Positions 55,527-64,000 are shown, counted from the stretch's first letter. The stretch is DNA of 64,000 bases from Gammaproteobacteria bacterium Ga0074134 (GCA_001464965.1 LNEJ01000049.1:43199-107198); one strand, 5' to 3'. Numbers and translations: made by a program. The notes: generated by a model not told the origin, from the letters alone.

Positions 55527-58352
55527 TTATCCGCGCGCACCACCCGAGATCGTGATAGCCGCGCCGCTGCCCGTGTTGCCGCTGCTACCGGTGACACGGC
55601 TTGGCGCCACTTGCGGTTTCTCCATGTCCTTGAAGTTACGCGCACCCACTGCGACTGGCATGTCGCGCGACTCGCCACGCTGGGTCATGTTGCGCCGCGC
55701 GGCCCAGGATCCCTCGGTGCCGGTCACCCGGCTGCCACGCTGCCAATCATCGCCAGTAATGGCGCGCCCATTCTCACGCCCCTCACCGGTAACGCGCTTG
55801 CGCTCGGGTTCAGATTCGAGAGCAACGGGTACGGCGCCTGCCGCAGAATAACCCCGTGCAGCGGTCACGCCCTCGTCAGCGGTGTAGCGGAACTCCGGCG
55901 TGCCGGAAATCAGCCCCGCCGCCAAGGTTACCGGCCCGGTGACCCGTCCGCTGCTGGCATAGGCCGTGCCGGTAATGCGCTGGGTTTGGCGCGTCTGCGC
56001 GCTACGCGCAGGGGTGGTGACGCTAAAATCCGTGCTCGGCACCCGTGGCGATGGCGATGCAGCCGCCCTTGCAGCAGAGAGTGTCACCTGAGAACGGGTA
56101 CCGCTGCCATCGGCTGGGCCGGACACCCGATGATGCGCGTTCATGACTGACGCGGCGGCTGTATCGCACTGCCCCGCAAACTGATCCGCGCCCACATAAG
56201 GGGTACCGCTGACCGGCATGCACACGCCCCGCCCGCCACCCGTCATGCGGCCGTTGATGCCCGGCTGGATGCCGGTCAGCGCCGATCCCGGCGTGCTGCG
56301 CAACGTCCGGACACGCTCCTGACTGGCGGCCGCTTCATCACTCTGGCAAAAAGCAGCGTACTGATCAGGGCCGATATACTCCGTGCCGGTAATCGGCTTG
56401 CAGCCGCCATACTCATCACCCGTCACCTTGCCACTGCGCCCCAACTGGGTGCCGGATACCTGCTGCTGATGCCAGGTGCGTGCAACTCCCACCTTTGCCG
56501 GGCTAGACGCGGGCTTGCTGCCACACAATGTCTGGTACTGCTCTGCGCTAACATACTCTGTGCCGGTGACGGGTTTGCACGCGCCGTACTCGTTGCCTGT
56601 CACTCTTGAGCTGCGATCCACGTCTGTACCGGTTATCCCGCGTTCGCTTAAGGTGTGCGTCAATCCCACTTTGGCAGGCGCACCCGGCTCGGCACATAAC
56701 CGACCGGACTGGTTGGGGGTGTAATATTGCGTGCCCGTAAGCTGCCGGCATGAGCCGGGTTCATCGCCAGTCACACTTACGCTTCGTCCGACTGCCGTAC
56801 CTGTCAGCCCCTGGCCGCCGAGCGTTGCCATCTCCTGCACCTTGCGTGGTCCCGCTACGGAATCGGCGGCACAAAAAGACTTGAATTGCTCCGCTCCAAG
56901 ATATTCGGTGCCTGTCACCGGCGTGCATGCGCCATGCTCATCGCCGGTGACTTTCACTGAACGTCCCACCTGTGTTCCTGACACGGCAAGCCCATGGGAT
57001 GTCCGCGTGACACCCACCTTTTTAGGAGCGTCGCCACTCTCTTCGCTCGCGCACGGCACGGCGGATGCCTTCGGATTCAGGTATTCATCACCTGTAATGG
57101 CGCGGCACGAGCCTGTCTCGTCTCCTGTCACCTTCGAGCTGCGGCCCACCTCGGCGCCAGTGACGGTTTGTCCGCGCCCTGTTTGCACGGCGCTCACTTT
57201 GGCTGGGGCAGCCGCCAGACGTTCAGCGCAAAACTCATCGAAGCGCTCGGCGCCGATGTATTCCGTGCCTGTGACGGATTTGCAGGCGCCATGTTCATCG
57301 CCCGTTACTTTCATGCTGCGGCCTACCTCTGCGCCCGTGACCGCCTGGCCACGCCCGGTACGGGTCATGCCTACCTTGGCGGCGTTCGCCGCCGGGCGGG
57401 TGCCGCAGAAGCCTTCGTATTGATCCAATGAGATATATTCGGTGCCGGTGATGGCGCGGCAAGTGCCTGGCTCATTGCCTGTCACCTTGGTGCTGCGCTC
57501 CACGCGCGTGCCGCTGATAAGCTGGCCGCGCAGCGTTGAAGACTCCTCAACCTTGGCAGGAACATCGGCCGATTCTGCAGCTGGGCGCACCCGTCCAGAG
57601 GGACGGCAGGTAGCCTGACTGCCACGGCCAAGCCTGCATAACTCTTCACGGCGCGCGCGCGCGATATCGCGTCCCGACAAGCCCTTGGCGGCAGCATTCT
57701 TCCATGCCCCTTCGCGCCCCTTGACCACTTCCGCCCTGGTCACGCCAGTGGTCTTGCCCAACGCTGCCTTACCGTGATTCGCCAGCGCCTGTCTTCGCGC
57801 AAGGCACAAGGCGCGGACTGTCGACACGACGGGGCTGTCAACGCCGGTATTCGCCTCCACTGTCTCGCATATCTGATCCAACTGGGCCTCAGCCTGAAGC
57901 ACCGTCGTGGCCTCGGGAGACTGGCCGGGCTTGCAGCCACAACCACAACCTTCTTTTTTGGCGGCCGACGCCTCAACGGGCAGCTCCGCAGCTGCTGTAT
58001 TCACCTGCGCGGGTTCCGCAACTGCGGGCCGGGACCTGCCCTGCTGCACCGCCTTTAACCCCGCCTTGCCATTTTGCGCAAGCGCCTGGCGCCGTGCGCG
58101 GGCACGTTCACTGCCACTCATGCTGTTTGACGAGGAGGACGGGGCCGGCAGTGTTTGTGTGACTGGTGCGGCCTGGGCTTTTACTTCAGCAGGTTTTTCT
58201 GCGGGTTTTGCAGGGCTAGGCGCGCTGCGCATCGCTGTCGGCTTGCTTGCTGCCAGTCCTGCCTTGCCATTGCTCGACAAGGCACGACGGCGCTGCAAAG
58301 CGATATCCCGCCCGGAGGCAGGCGCTGGTACGTTGTTTGTCGCTTCATTCAT
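55527..58352 (-). CDS. csoS2: CsoS2 carboxysome scaffold protein
   Basis: About 941 residues from MNEATNN at 58352; the track's longer ORF adds 44 residues that do not resemble CsoS2. Four N-terminal Rubisco-binding repeats are seen (ALQRRRALSSNGKAGL, RRQALAQNGKAGL, RRQALANHGKAAL, ARREELCRLGRG). Eight middle repeats follow, each with VTG and ITG/VTG motifs (for example KVTGDEHGACKSVTGTEY). The C-terminal shell-anchoring region ends SGGARG. Shine-Dalgarno support for the start is weak. CsoS2 links Rubisco to the shell and drives assembly. A programmed frameshift isoform is known in Halothiobacillus; it was not checked here. Confidence 0.95.
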   Translation of the reverse strand: MNEATNNVPAPASGRDIALQRRRALSSNGKAGLAASKPTAMRSAPSPAKPAEKPAEVKAQAAPVTQTLPAPSSSSNSMSGSERARARRQALAQNGKAGLKAVQQGRSRPAVAEPAQVNTAAAELPVEASAAKKEGCGCGCKPGQSPEATTVLQAEAQLDQICETVEANTGVDSPVVSTVRALCLARRQALANHGKAALGKTTGVTRAEVVKGREGAWKNAAAKGLSGRDIARARREELCRLGRGSQATCRPSGRVRPAAESADVPAKVEESSTLRGQLISGTRVERSTKVTGNEPGTCRAITGTEYISLDQYEGFCGTRPAANAAKVGMTRTGRGQAVTGAEVGRSMKVTGDEHGACKSVTGTEYIGAERFDEFCAERLAAAPAKVSAVQTGRGQTVTGAEVGRSSKVTGDETGSCRAITGDEYLNPKASAVPCASEESGDAPKKVGVTRTSHGLAVSGTQVGRSVKVTGDEHGACTPVTGTEYLGAEQFKSFCAADSVAGPRKVQEMATLGGQGLTGTAVGRSVSVTGDEPGSCRQLTGTQYYTPNQSGRLCAEPGAPAKVGLTHTLSERGITGTDVDRSSRVTGNEYGACKPVTGTEYVSAEQYQTLCGSKPASSPAKVGVARTWHQQQVSGTQLGRSGKVTGDEYGGCKPITGTEYIGPDQYAAFCQSDEAAASQERVRTLRSTPGSALTGIQPGINGRMTGGGRGVCMPVSGTPYVGADQFAGQCDTAAASVMNAHHRVSGPADGSGTRSQVTLSAARAAASPSPRVPSTDFSVTTPARSAQTRQTQRITGTAYASSGRVTGPVTLAAGLISGTPEFRYTADEGVTAARGYSAAGAVPVALESEPERKRVTGEGRENGRAITGDDWQRGSRVTGTEGSWAARRNMTQRGESRDMPVAVGARNFKDMEKPQVAPSRVTGSSGNTGSGAAITISGGARG

Positions 58353-58595
58353 GCTTGCATACTCAACCAATTTGGATTTAACCTCACGGCAGATCAAATC
58401 AATCTCCGCGCCTCGCCCGGCGTTGACACTAAGGAAACTCTCGCAAATATCCTTACCTATGGCACGACTATACAATCCGCGCACATATAAATAACAATCA
58501 GTAATAAATATTATTTTTATAGGTTTTTTACTATGCAGGTTCTATCAACGGTGTAGCAACCTGATTTCAGCAAGATATTTTTACAAGGATACGCT

Positions 58596-59042
58596 ATGAC
58601 GTTACGCGGTATCAATCATGTTGTCCTCAAGGTGCGCAACTTGCACGCATCCGATCATTTTTACCGGGAGATCCTCGGCATGGAACGCGTCGGCGAACGA
58701 GGCAAGATGTGGTTTTACCGCGCGGGAGGGCATCACCATGACTTGGCCCTGGTGGAAATTGGTACACGCGCCGTGCCCCCGCAAGCGCAGCACACGGGCC
58801 TGTTCCACTTTTGTATCGATGTCAGCGACGAACCGGCGCTGGCGCAGCTTTACAAGCGTTGCCAGTCCAGCGGCGCCACTCTTTTAGGCACAGTGGATCA
58901 CACCATAATGCGGTCATTTTATGTGCAGGACCCGGATGGCAACGTGGTGGAGCTGGGCGTGGATGTGCCGCAGGAGCAATGGGCGCAGAATGCGGCGCCT
59001 TTTGCCAGGGATACGGCCTATGTCTTGCCCGGAGACGACTGA
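58596..59042 (+). CDS. VOC-family (glyoxalase/bleomycin resistance) protein
   Basis: 148 residues, two beta-alpha-beta-beta-beta modules. INHVVLKVRNLHASDHFYREILGMERV carries the first metal-type His, HTGLFHFCIDVSDE the second, and RSFYVQDPDGNVVELGVD the Glu. Such proteins are metal-dependent lyases, dioxygenases or binding proteins; the substrate is unknown. It is divergent from csoS2 at the position where cbbLS is often found. No direct link to carbon fixation is evident. Confidence 0.85.
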   Translation: MTLRGINHVVLKVRNLHASDHFYREILGMERVGERGKMWFYRAGGHHHDLALVEIGTRAVPPQAQHTGLFHFCIDVSDEPALAQLYKRCQSSGATLLGTVDHTIMRSFYVQDPDGNVVELGVDVPQEQWAQNAAPFARDTAYVLPGDD

Positions 59043-59157
59043 TTGCGCCATTTCGCAGTCGCAATACAATAATAGCGGAATAGCGCGGGCAAAAGCAAAG
59101 CGTTAGTATTTTCCAATCCAGACATGAGCCTGAGCAAGGGTATGGGTGAGATATTGC

Positions 59158-59475
59158 TCAGGCGGCGCAATGTTGGGTTTTGTTAATCAATTGAAAGAGC
59201 GTTGTCCGTGCCTCGTTGAGGCGTTGGGCGGCGTCATTATCACTGCATTCGGCGGCCATTGTATCCAGTTTTTTCAAGGTCATCCCCGGCGTGAAATGGC
59301 TTTCCACGTTAGGCTCATATTGGACAAGGCTGGTACTTTCCAATTCAGCAATGGGTCTGCGTGAGGGTGAGTGGGCCTTTTTAGTCGACTGGTGATTTGG
59401 TCTTTTGATTGAGCGAGACGGTTGCGTCCTTTCATTTTGCGCGAAAAATTGGCTTCGTTCCCCTCCGTTTGGCAT
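59158..59475 (-). CDS. doubtful hypothetical ORF
   Basis: 105 codons. The C-terminal half (LKKLDTMAAECSDNDAAQRLNEARTTLFQLI) looks like a real alpha-helical protein, but the N-terminal part is basic and low-complexity and there is no clear ribosome-binding site. It could be the end of a decayed gene. No family recognised. Confidence 0.25.
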   Translation of the reverse strand: MPNGGERSQFFAQNERTQPSRSIKRPNHQSTKKAHSPSRRPIAELESTSLVQYEPNVESHFTPGMTLKKLDTMAAECSDNDAAQRLNEARTTLFQLINKTQHCAA

Positions 59476-59815
59476 GCCCTCCGGGCCTGGGGAAGAACTC
59501 CCGCAGATTAATGCACAAGATATGGTGTATTTCCATAGCGCGTCACGGCGCCCGTATCTTGCTGAATACTAATGCGTTTTCTGTGATTACCTCTTTTTAT
59601 GTAACGTATCATATTGTTTTTAATGAATTAAAAAATACATCCCTACGCCTGCTCACACCTGTTGACACAGGCAGGAGTGGGCGCTAACCTTCTCGTCACA
59701 GCACAATATATTGTGTTTGTCTGAATTCAGCCAAATAAGCCATAGTCAAGCGGCCCCATGCACCGTGGGCTTGCCGCGACGTGCGAAAAACAAACGATAA
59801 AGGGAGCATACGTCC
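59476..59815. other. leader region of the ribonucleotide reductase operon
   Basis: About 340 bases without a gene. TTGACA (59662) with TAACCT 17 bases later is a candidate promoter, directly before the NrdR-like palindrome. AT-rich sequence precedes it. Confidence 0.45.
59702..59715. promoter_or_regulatory. NrdR-box-like palindrome upstream of nrdJa
   Basis: CACAATATATTGTG is a perfect 14-base palindrome matching the core of the NrdR consensus (ACACTATATATTGTGT type). It lies about 100 bases upstream of the ribonucleotide reductase gene. NrdR boxes usually come in pairs; a clear second one was not seen. Confidence 0.7.
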
Positions 59816-61969
59816 ATGAAGGTTGCCCATCTCAAGGCCATTTCGAATGCCGATACCGTCATCGAGCTTCAGCCCGCATCTTTTGATATCTGGGATAAAA
59901 AGTATCGCCTGAAGAAGAAAGACGGCACTGTCATCGACGAAACGCTCGATCACACCTACCGGCGCGTTGCCCGCGCCCTGGCCGATGTGGAAGATACTGA
60001 AGAGAAACGCAGCGAGTGGTACGACAAGTTTCTGTGGGCGCTGCGCCGTGGCGCGATACCTGCCGGCCGTATCGTTTCCAACGCCGGCGCCCAGGCCTAC
60101 AAGCCGTCAACCTCCACGATCAACTGCACGGTGTCCGGCACCATTCAAGACTCCATGGACAATATCCTGGGAAAGGTGCATGAGGCAGGCCTGACCCTGA
60201 AGGCCGGTTGCGGCATTGGCTATGAATTTTCCACTCTGCGCCCCAAGGGCGCGTTCGTCGCCGGTGCCGGCGCGTATACCTCCGGCCCGCTGTCGTTCAT
60301 GGACATCTACGACAAGATGTGTTTCACCGTCTCCTCCGCCGGCGGCCGTCGCGGCGCCCAGATGGCGACCTTTGACGTAAGCCACCCGGACGTGCTCGAC
60401 TTCATCCGAGCCAAGCGCGAAAACGGCCGTCTGCGTCAGTTTAACCTGTCGTTGCTGGTGACGCGAGAATACATGGAGGCCGTCAAGAATGACGCGGACT
60501 GGCCGCTGGTGTTCCCGCTCGACGCCAAGGAGATCGACAGCGACGGTATCGATGTCAACGACCCGAAGCAGGTGGTCTGGCGCGAGTGGCCGACCAAGGA
60601 CAAATACCTGTCCAACGACCAGGGGCTGGTCGCATGCAAGATCTATCGCACCATCCGCGCGCGCCGCTTGTGGGACGCGATCATGACCTCCACCTATGAT
60701 TTCGCCGAGCCGGGCTTTATCCTGATCGACAACGTCAACGAGATGAACAACAACTGGTTCTGCGAAAGCATCCGCGCCACCAATCCCTGTGGTGAGCAAC
60801 CGCTTCCTCCCTATGGTGCCTGTCTGCTGGGCTCGATTAACCTGACCAATTTCGTGCGCAATGCGTTTACGTCCAAGGCCAGCTTTGACTGGGACGAATA
60901 CCGCCGCGCCGTGGCGATCTTCACCCGTATGCTGGATAACGTCGTCGAGATCAGCGGCCTGCCCCTGGAGCAGCAGCGCGAAGAGATCAAGAGCAAACGC
61001 CGCCACGGCATGGGTTATCTGGGTCTGGGCTCCGCCATAACCATGCAGTGCATGCGTTACGGCTCGCAGGAATCGCTGGAGTTCACCGAGCAGGTCACCC
61101 GCGAAATGGCGCTGACCGGCTGGCAGGTGGGCGCCGAATTGGCCCAGGAAAAGGGCGCGGCGCCGGTATTGAATCAGGAATTCACTGTAACGGGCGAGAT
61201 GCTGCGCAAGCGGCCGGAGATGGTGAAAGACGGATTTAAGATAGGCGATACCGTGCTGGGCAAGGTGCTGCTGGCCAAATACAGCCGCTACATGCAGCGC
61301 ATCGCCGAGGTCGACCCTGCTCTGGTGGAAGCTATCGCCGAACACGGTGCGCGCTTCACCCACCACAGCTCCATCGCCCCCACCGGAACCATCTCGCTGT
61401 CGCTGGCCAATAACGCCAGTAACGGTATCGAGCCAAGCTTCGCGCACCACTATGCGCGTAACGTGATCCGTGAAGGCAAGAAGTCCAAGGAAAAGGTCGA
61501 TGTTTATTCCTATGAATTGCTGGCCTACCGTTCTTTGATCAACGACAAGGCCATGCCTTACTCCGACAAGGAAGACGAGCAACTGCCGGAGTACTTCACC
61601 ACCGCCGATCACATCACGCCGAAAGAACATGTAGACGTGCAGGCCGCCGCGCAGAAATGGATCGACTCGTCCATCTCCAAGACCGCCAACGTGCCAACGG
61701 ATTATCCCTACGACGAATTCAAGGGCATCTACCTCTACGCCTATGAGCAAGGACTGAAGGGTTGCACCACCTTCCGCTTCAATCCTGAAGCGTTCCAGGG
61801 CGTGCTGGTGAAAGAGAGTGATCTGGAGGGCACCACCTACCGCTTCACTCTGGAAGACGGCACCGTGCTGGAGGTCAAGGGTAACGAGGAGATCGAATAC
61901 GACGGAGAAATCCACACCGCCGCCAACCTGTTCGATGCCCTGAAAGAAGGCTACTACGGCAAGTTCTAA
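59816..61969 (+). CDS. nrdJa: class II (B12-dependent) ribonucleotide reductase, catalytic part
   Basis: 717 residues. SAGGRRGAQMATFDVSHPD, NLSLLVTREYM, the active-site NPCGEQPLPPYGACLLGSINL (cysteine and glutamate) and APTGTISLSLANN (phosphate loop) identify the adenosylcobalamin-dependent class II enzyme, which reduces ribonucleotides without oxygen dependence. The C-terminal redox domain is on a separate gene just downstream, as in the split NrdJa/NrdJb of Pseudomonas aeruginosa. The cell must obtain cobalamin. Confidence 0.92.
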   Translation: MKVAHLKAISNADTVIELQPASFDIWDKKYRLKKKDGTVIDETLDHTYRRVARALADVEDTEEKRSEWYDKFLWALRRGAIPAGRIVSNAGAQAYKPSTSTINCTVSGTIQDSMDNILGKVHEAGLTLKAGCGIGYEFSTLRPKGAFVAGAGAYTSGPLSFMDIYDKMCFTVSSAGGRRGAQMATFDVSHPDVLDFIRAKRENGRLRQFNLSLLVTREYMEAVKNDADWPLVFPLDAKEIDSDGIDVNDPKQVVWREWPTKDKYLSNDQGLVACKIYRTIRARRLWDAIMTSTYDFAEPGFILIDNVNEMNNNWFCESIRATNPCGEQPLPPYGACLLGSINLTNFVRNAFTSKASFDWDEYRRAVAIFTRMLDNVVEISGLPLEQQREEIKSKRRHGMGYLGLGSAITMQCMRYGSQESLEFTEQVTREMALTGWQVGAELAQEKGAAPVLNQEFTVTGEMLRKRPEMVKDGFKIGDTVLGKVLLAKYSRYMQRIAEVDPALVEAIAEHGARFTHHSSIAPTGTISLSLANNASNGIEPSFAHHYARNVIREGKKSKEKVDVYSYELLAYRSLINDKAMPYSDKEDEQLPEYFTTADHITPKEHVDVQAAAQKWIDSSISKTANVPTDYPYDEFKGIYLYAYEQGLKGCTTFRFNPEAFQGVLVKESDLEGTTYRFTLEDGTVLEVKGNEEIEYDGEIHTAANLFDALKEGYYGKF

Positions 61970-61987
61970 TCTGAAGCAATAATTATT

Positions 61988-62014
61988 AGTAGGGTGCGTC
62001 CCACGCACCCTACT
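61988..62014. repeat. palindromic repeat between nrdJa and nrdJb
   Basis: AGTAGGGTGCG, TCCCA, CGCACCCTACT is an 11-bp perfect stem. The same palindrome occurs at 42848-42872 between cbbL and cbbS. It may protect or end the upstream message. Confidence 0.8.
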
Positions 62015-62066
62015 GAAATGGAATAAAACCCCTGAGGAACGAAACCACCCTCACTGGAGAAACAAC

Positions 62067-62759
62067 ATGGCTATCAAGATAGAAAAGAAAATTGTGAAGT
62101 ACAGCGTGGTCAAGGACGAGGAGAAGGCTACTGCCGCCCCTGCCGAGGAATCCACCGCTGCCAAGGTAGTGCAGATGCACGAAAAGCTTGAGCGGCCCGA
62201 GGTGCTGATCGGCTCCACCTACAAGATCAAAACCCCGCTCACCGAGCATGCCCTGTATGTCACCGTCAACGATGTGGTGCTCAACCCCGGCACCGATGAT
62301 GAATTGCGCCGTCCCTTCGAAGTCTTCATCAACTCGAAGAACATGGACCACTTCCAGTGGATCGTCGCCCTCACCCGCATCATTTCCGCCGTGTTCCGCA
62401 AGGGCGGTGATGTCACCTTTCTGGTGGAAGAGCTGCGTTCCGTATTCGACCCGCGCGGCGGCTACTTCAAGAAGGGCGGCAAATACATGCCTTCACTGGT
62501 CGCCGAGATCGGTGACGTGATTGAACGCCACATGCGCATGATAGGCCTGCTGAAGGACGACACTCTTGACGAGCACCAGAAGAAACTGATCAACGAAAAA
62601 CGCGCCGAATTCGAATCCATGCTGCACAAGGCCGAAGACAGCGAAAGCGGCAGCTTCCCCAGCGGCGCCCAGCTCTGCGGAAAATGCAACACCAAGGCCA
62701 TGATCAAAATGGATAACTGCATGACTTGCCTGAATTGTGGCGATTCAAAATGTGGCTAA
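62067..62759 (+). CDS. nrdJb: NrdJb, C-terminal part of split class II ribonucleotide reductase
   Basis: 230 residues. ERPEVLIGSTYKIKTPLTEHALYVTVND is a TSCPD-like domain, and DHFQWIVALTRIISAVFRKGGD continues the family pattern. The C-terminus CGKCNTKAMIKMDNCMTCLNC is a zinc-ribbon/redox tail that supplies electrons to the catalytic subunit. It lies 98 bases after nrdJa; the repeat palindrome is in between. Confidence 0.88.
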   Translation: MAIKIEKKIVKYSVVKDEEKATAAPAEESTAAKVVQMHEKLERPEVLIGSTYKIKTPLTEHALYVTVNDVVLNPGTDDELRRPFEVFINSKNMDHFQWIVALTRIISAVFRKGGDVTFLVEELRSVFDPRGGYFKKGGKYMPSLVAEIGDVIERHMRMIGLLKDDTLDEHQKKLINEKRAEFESMLHKAEDSESGSFPSGAQLCGKCNTKAMIKMDNCMTCLNCGDSKCG

Positions 62760-62888
62760 AGGCGGGACGGCTGGCGCAGCCAGCGAGGGTAAAGAAAACC
62801 AGCGTGTTGCCCGTCGTGAAAGCACGCGCTTGCTGAAGCGCTTGTAATACTTGGGTTTGTAAAGTCATGCTCATGCCTCCACGATCCC

Positions 62889-63491
62889 ATGCTTAAAATC
62901 GGCTTGACCGGTGGCATCGGTAGCGGCAAAACCACCGTGGCGGACTGTTTCGCCTCGTTGGGTGCGCCGGTCATCGACGCCGATAAAATATCCCATGAAT
63001 TGACAGCCCCCGGACAACCCGTGCTGCGGGATATCGTCAGCACCTTTGGGCAGAATATCCTGAAGGACGATGGGCAGCTCGATCGTGCATGGCTACGCAC
63101 TGTCGTTTTCAATGACGCCGCGCAGCGCAAGCGGCTTGAGGGAATCCTGCACCCCCGGATCCGCGCCGAGATGCGCCGTCGCATTGCCGATATCGAAGCA
63201 AGCACCGCTCCCTACTGCATACTCTCCATCCCCCTGTTGCTGGAAACCGGACAAACCGATATGGTGGACCGCATTCTCGTGGTGGACACCCCTGAAGACC
63301 TGCAATACCAGCGTGTGCGCGCACGCAGTGGCCTGCCGGATGCCGAAATCGCCGCGATCATCCATGCCCAAGCCAGCAGAGAGCAGCGCCTGGCGGCAGC
63401 GGACGATATCATCGTCAATGATCGCGGGCTGGAAGAGCTGCGCCAGCACGTCCTTGAGTTGCATCAGCACTATCTGAAACCTTCGGGTTAG
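62889..63491 (+). CDS. coaE: dephospho-CoA kinase
   Basis: 200 residues. Walker A LTGGIGSGKTTVADCFASLG, the DADKISHELTAPGQP segment, HPRIRAEMRRRI and the lid VRARSGLPDAEIAAII are CoaE hallmarks. It adds the final phosphate in coenzyme A synthesis. pilD and zapD, its usual gammaproteobacterial partners, are not visible in the window. A full repeat A element follows immediately. Confidence 0.94.
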   Translation: MLKIGLTGGIGSGKTTVADCFASLGAPVIDADKISHELTAPGQPVLRDIVSTFGQNILKDDGQLDRAWLRTVVFNDAAQRKRLEGILHPRIRAEMRRRIADIEASTAPYCILSIPLLLETGQTDMVDRILVVDTPEDLQYQRVRARSGLPDAEIAAIIHAQASREQRLAAADDIIVNDRGLEELRQHVLELHQHYLKPSG

Positions 63492-63498
63492 GTTCAGC

Positions 63499-63763
63499 GC
63501 CTGCCTGTGAATAAATCATCCCTGCGTTGCTGCCCCAAAACACGCCAGGCAAGGCGCGAGACGCAAAATATGGTTTGTGCTAGTGAGCGGCGAGCAACGC
63601 CGCATGGCGTGTTTTGGGGCGCAACCCGAAGGGACGGGGCTGGTTTTGCGCAGTGCGGCGTCACGCTTCGCTCATGTGCAACAAGCACACTACGCTCAGC
63701 CTTCCTTGCTCTGCGCAAAACCAGCTCCCGTCGCAGGGATGATTTATTCACAGACAGGCTCTC
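63499..63763. repeat. dispersed repeat family A, complete inverted-repeat element
   Basis: About 265 bases. The termini GCCTGCCTGTGAATAAATC (left) and its near-complement GATTTATTCACAGACAGGC (right) are inverted. Nested within are CCCCAAAACACGCC/GGCGTGTTTTGGGG and GGCTGGTTTTGCGCAG/CTGCGCAAAACCAGC pairs, so the element can fold into three hairpins. No ORF. Partial copies at 6585, 9234 and 50461. Confidence 0.8.
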
Positions 63764-63828
63764 ATATCGCGGGCGCGGTTCCGGCCATCAGTGTCGCCTT
63801 GTAACGACTTCCCCGTAATTTTTTTATC

Positions 63829-63855
63829 GCACGAATTTATGAAATATCCGGGTTA
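63829..63855 (+). repeat. family B repeat arm, partial copy
   Basis: GCACGAATTTATGAAATATC, then CGGGTTA, matches the right arm of the element between cbbS and cbbQ (42355-42381) with two or three changes. The left arm is absent. Confidence 0.7.
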
Positions 63856-63963
63856 ATGTTTTACACTCTCTGTTTATTTATTCAAATTATCAGGTATAGT
63901 GCCTAGATACTGTCGTCACAAGATGTGTCAAAATGCGGTTTTCGTTCAAGAGTCCATAACCGA

Positions 63964-64000
63964 ATGCTAGCCACCCTTCATCGACACGACATCTCTGACA
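63964..64000 (+). CDS. possible start of a gene cut by the window end
   Basis: ATG with MLATLHRHDISD in frame to the window edge and no stop. No clear ribosome-binding site; too short to judge. Confidence 0.2.
   Translation, partial: MLATLHRHDISD

Noticed and set aside
55552-58494. plus-strand frames within csoS2 rich in Pro, Ser and Thr
   Set aside because: They are the antisense of the CsoS2 repeats.
60107-62008. 633-codon open frame antisense to nrdJa
   Set aside because: It mirrors the high-GC codon pattern of the sense gene, has no family motif and no ribosome-binding site. The same holds for the 476-codon frame antisense to rep (5034-6464).

Overview
The window looks like chromosomal DNA of a chemolithoautotrophic proteobacterium, most likely gammaproteobacterial. 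The ygfB-pepP-ubiH order, the zapA-6S RNA-fau order and the pcm-rhodanese-tolC order all point that way. A form IA Rubisco operon, bicarbonate transporters and an alpha-carboxysome operon show that it fixes CO2 with a CO2-concentrating mechanism. No plasmid or phage functions, tRNA, rRNA or CRISPR array were seen.

Layout: (1) 1-4.3 kb holds the end of a THUMP-type methyltransferase gene, two tandem structured small RNAs with sigma-E-like promoters, a pseudouridine synthase, a DUF3025 protein and two neighbouring proteins that share an unrecognised SGRxNP domain. (2) 4.4-12.3 kb is housekeeping: rep, ubiH, pepP, ygfB-like, zapB-like, zapA, 6S RNA, fau, an EVE protein and a histone-H1-like protein. 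(3) 12.3-31 kb is mixed core metabolism and envelope: ilvA, a Kelch protein, YyaL-like, JAMM peptidase, PA2778/PA2779-like pair, OmpA-TSP3, rpiA, triheme cytochrome, OYE, trmB, pteridine reductase, M42 peptidase, RsmB-like, tolC, rhodanese, pcm. (4) 31-38.5 kb has a TPP riboswitch with thiC, ykgJ, a PEP-CTERM protein, a decayed stretch with a probable group II intron scar, cysK and ilvD.

(5) 38.7-58.4 kb is one carbon-fixation island. cbbL-cbbS are followed by a terminator, a palindromic MITE-like element and the Rubisco activase genes cbbQ-cbbO. A divergent LysR regulator, a PII-like protein with SbtA, a SulP transporter with an extra C-terminal domain, and a second divergent LysR gene come next. 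Last is the complete shell operon csoS2-csoSCA-csoS4A-csoS4B-csoS1C-csoS1A-csoS1B-ferritin-acRAF-mcdA-mcdB. Rubisco genes are absent from the head of the shell operon, where they normally sit. The genes together cover bicarbonate uptake (SbtA, SulP), dehydration inside the shell (CsoSCA), fixation (CbbLS), Rubisco folding and repair (acRAF, CbbQO), carboxysome positioning (McdA/McdB) and transcriptional control. rpiA supplies a Calvin-cycle step.

(6) 58.6-64 kb holds a VOC protein, a split B12-dependent ribonucleotide reductase (nrdJa/nrdJb) behind an NrdR-like palindrome, coaE, and a full copy of a dispersed inverted-repeat element. Two families of short inverted-repeat elements recur across the window, usually directly downstream of genes.
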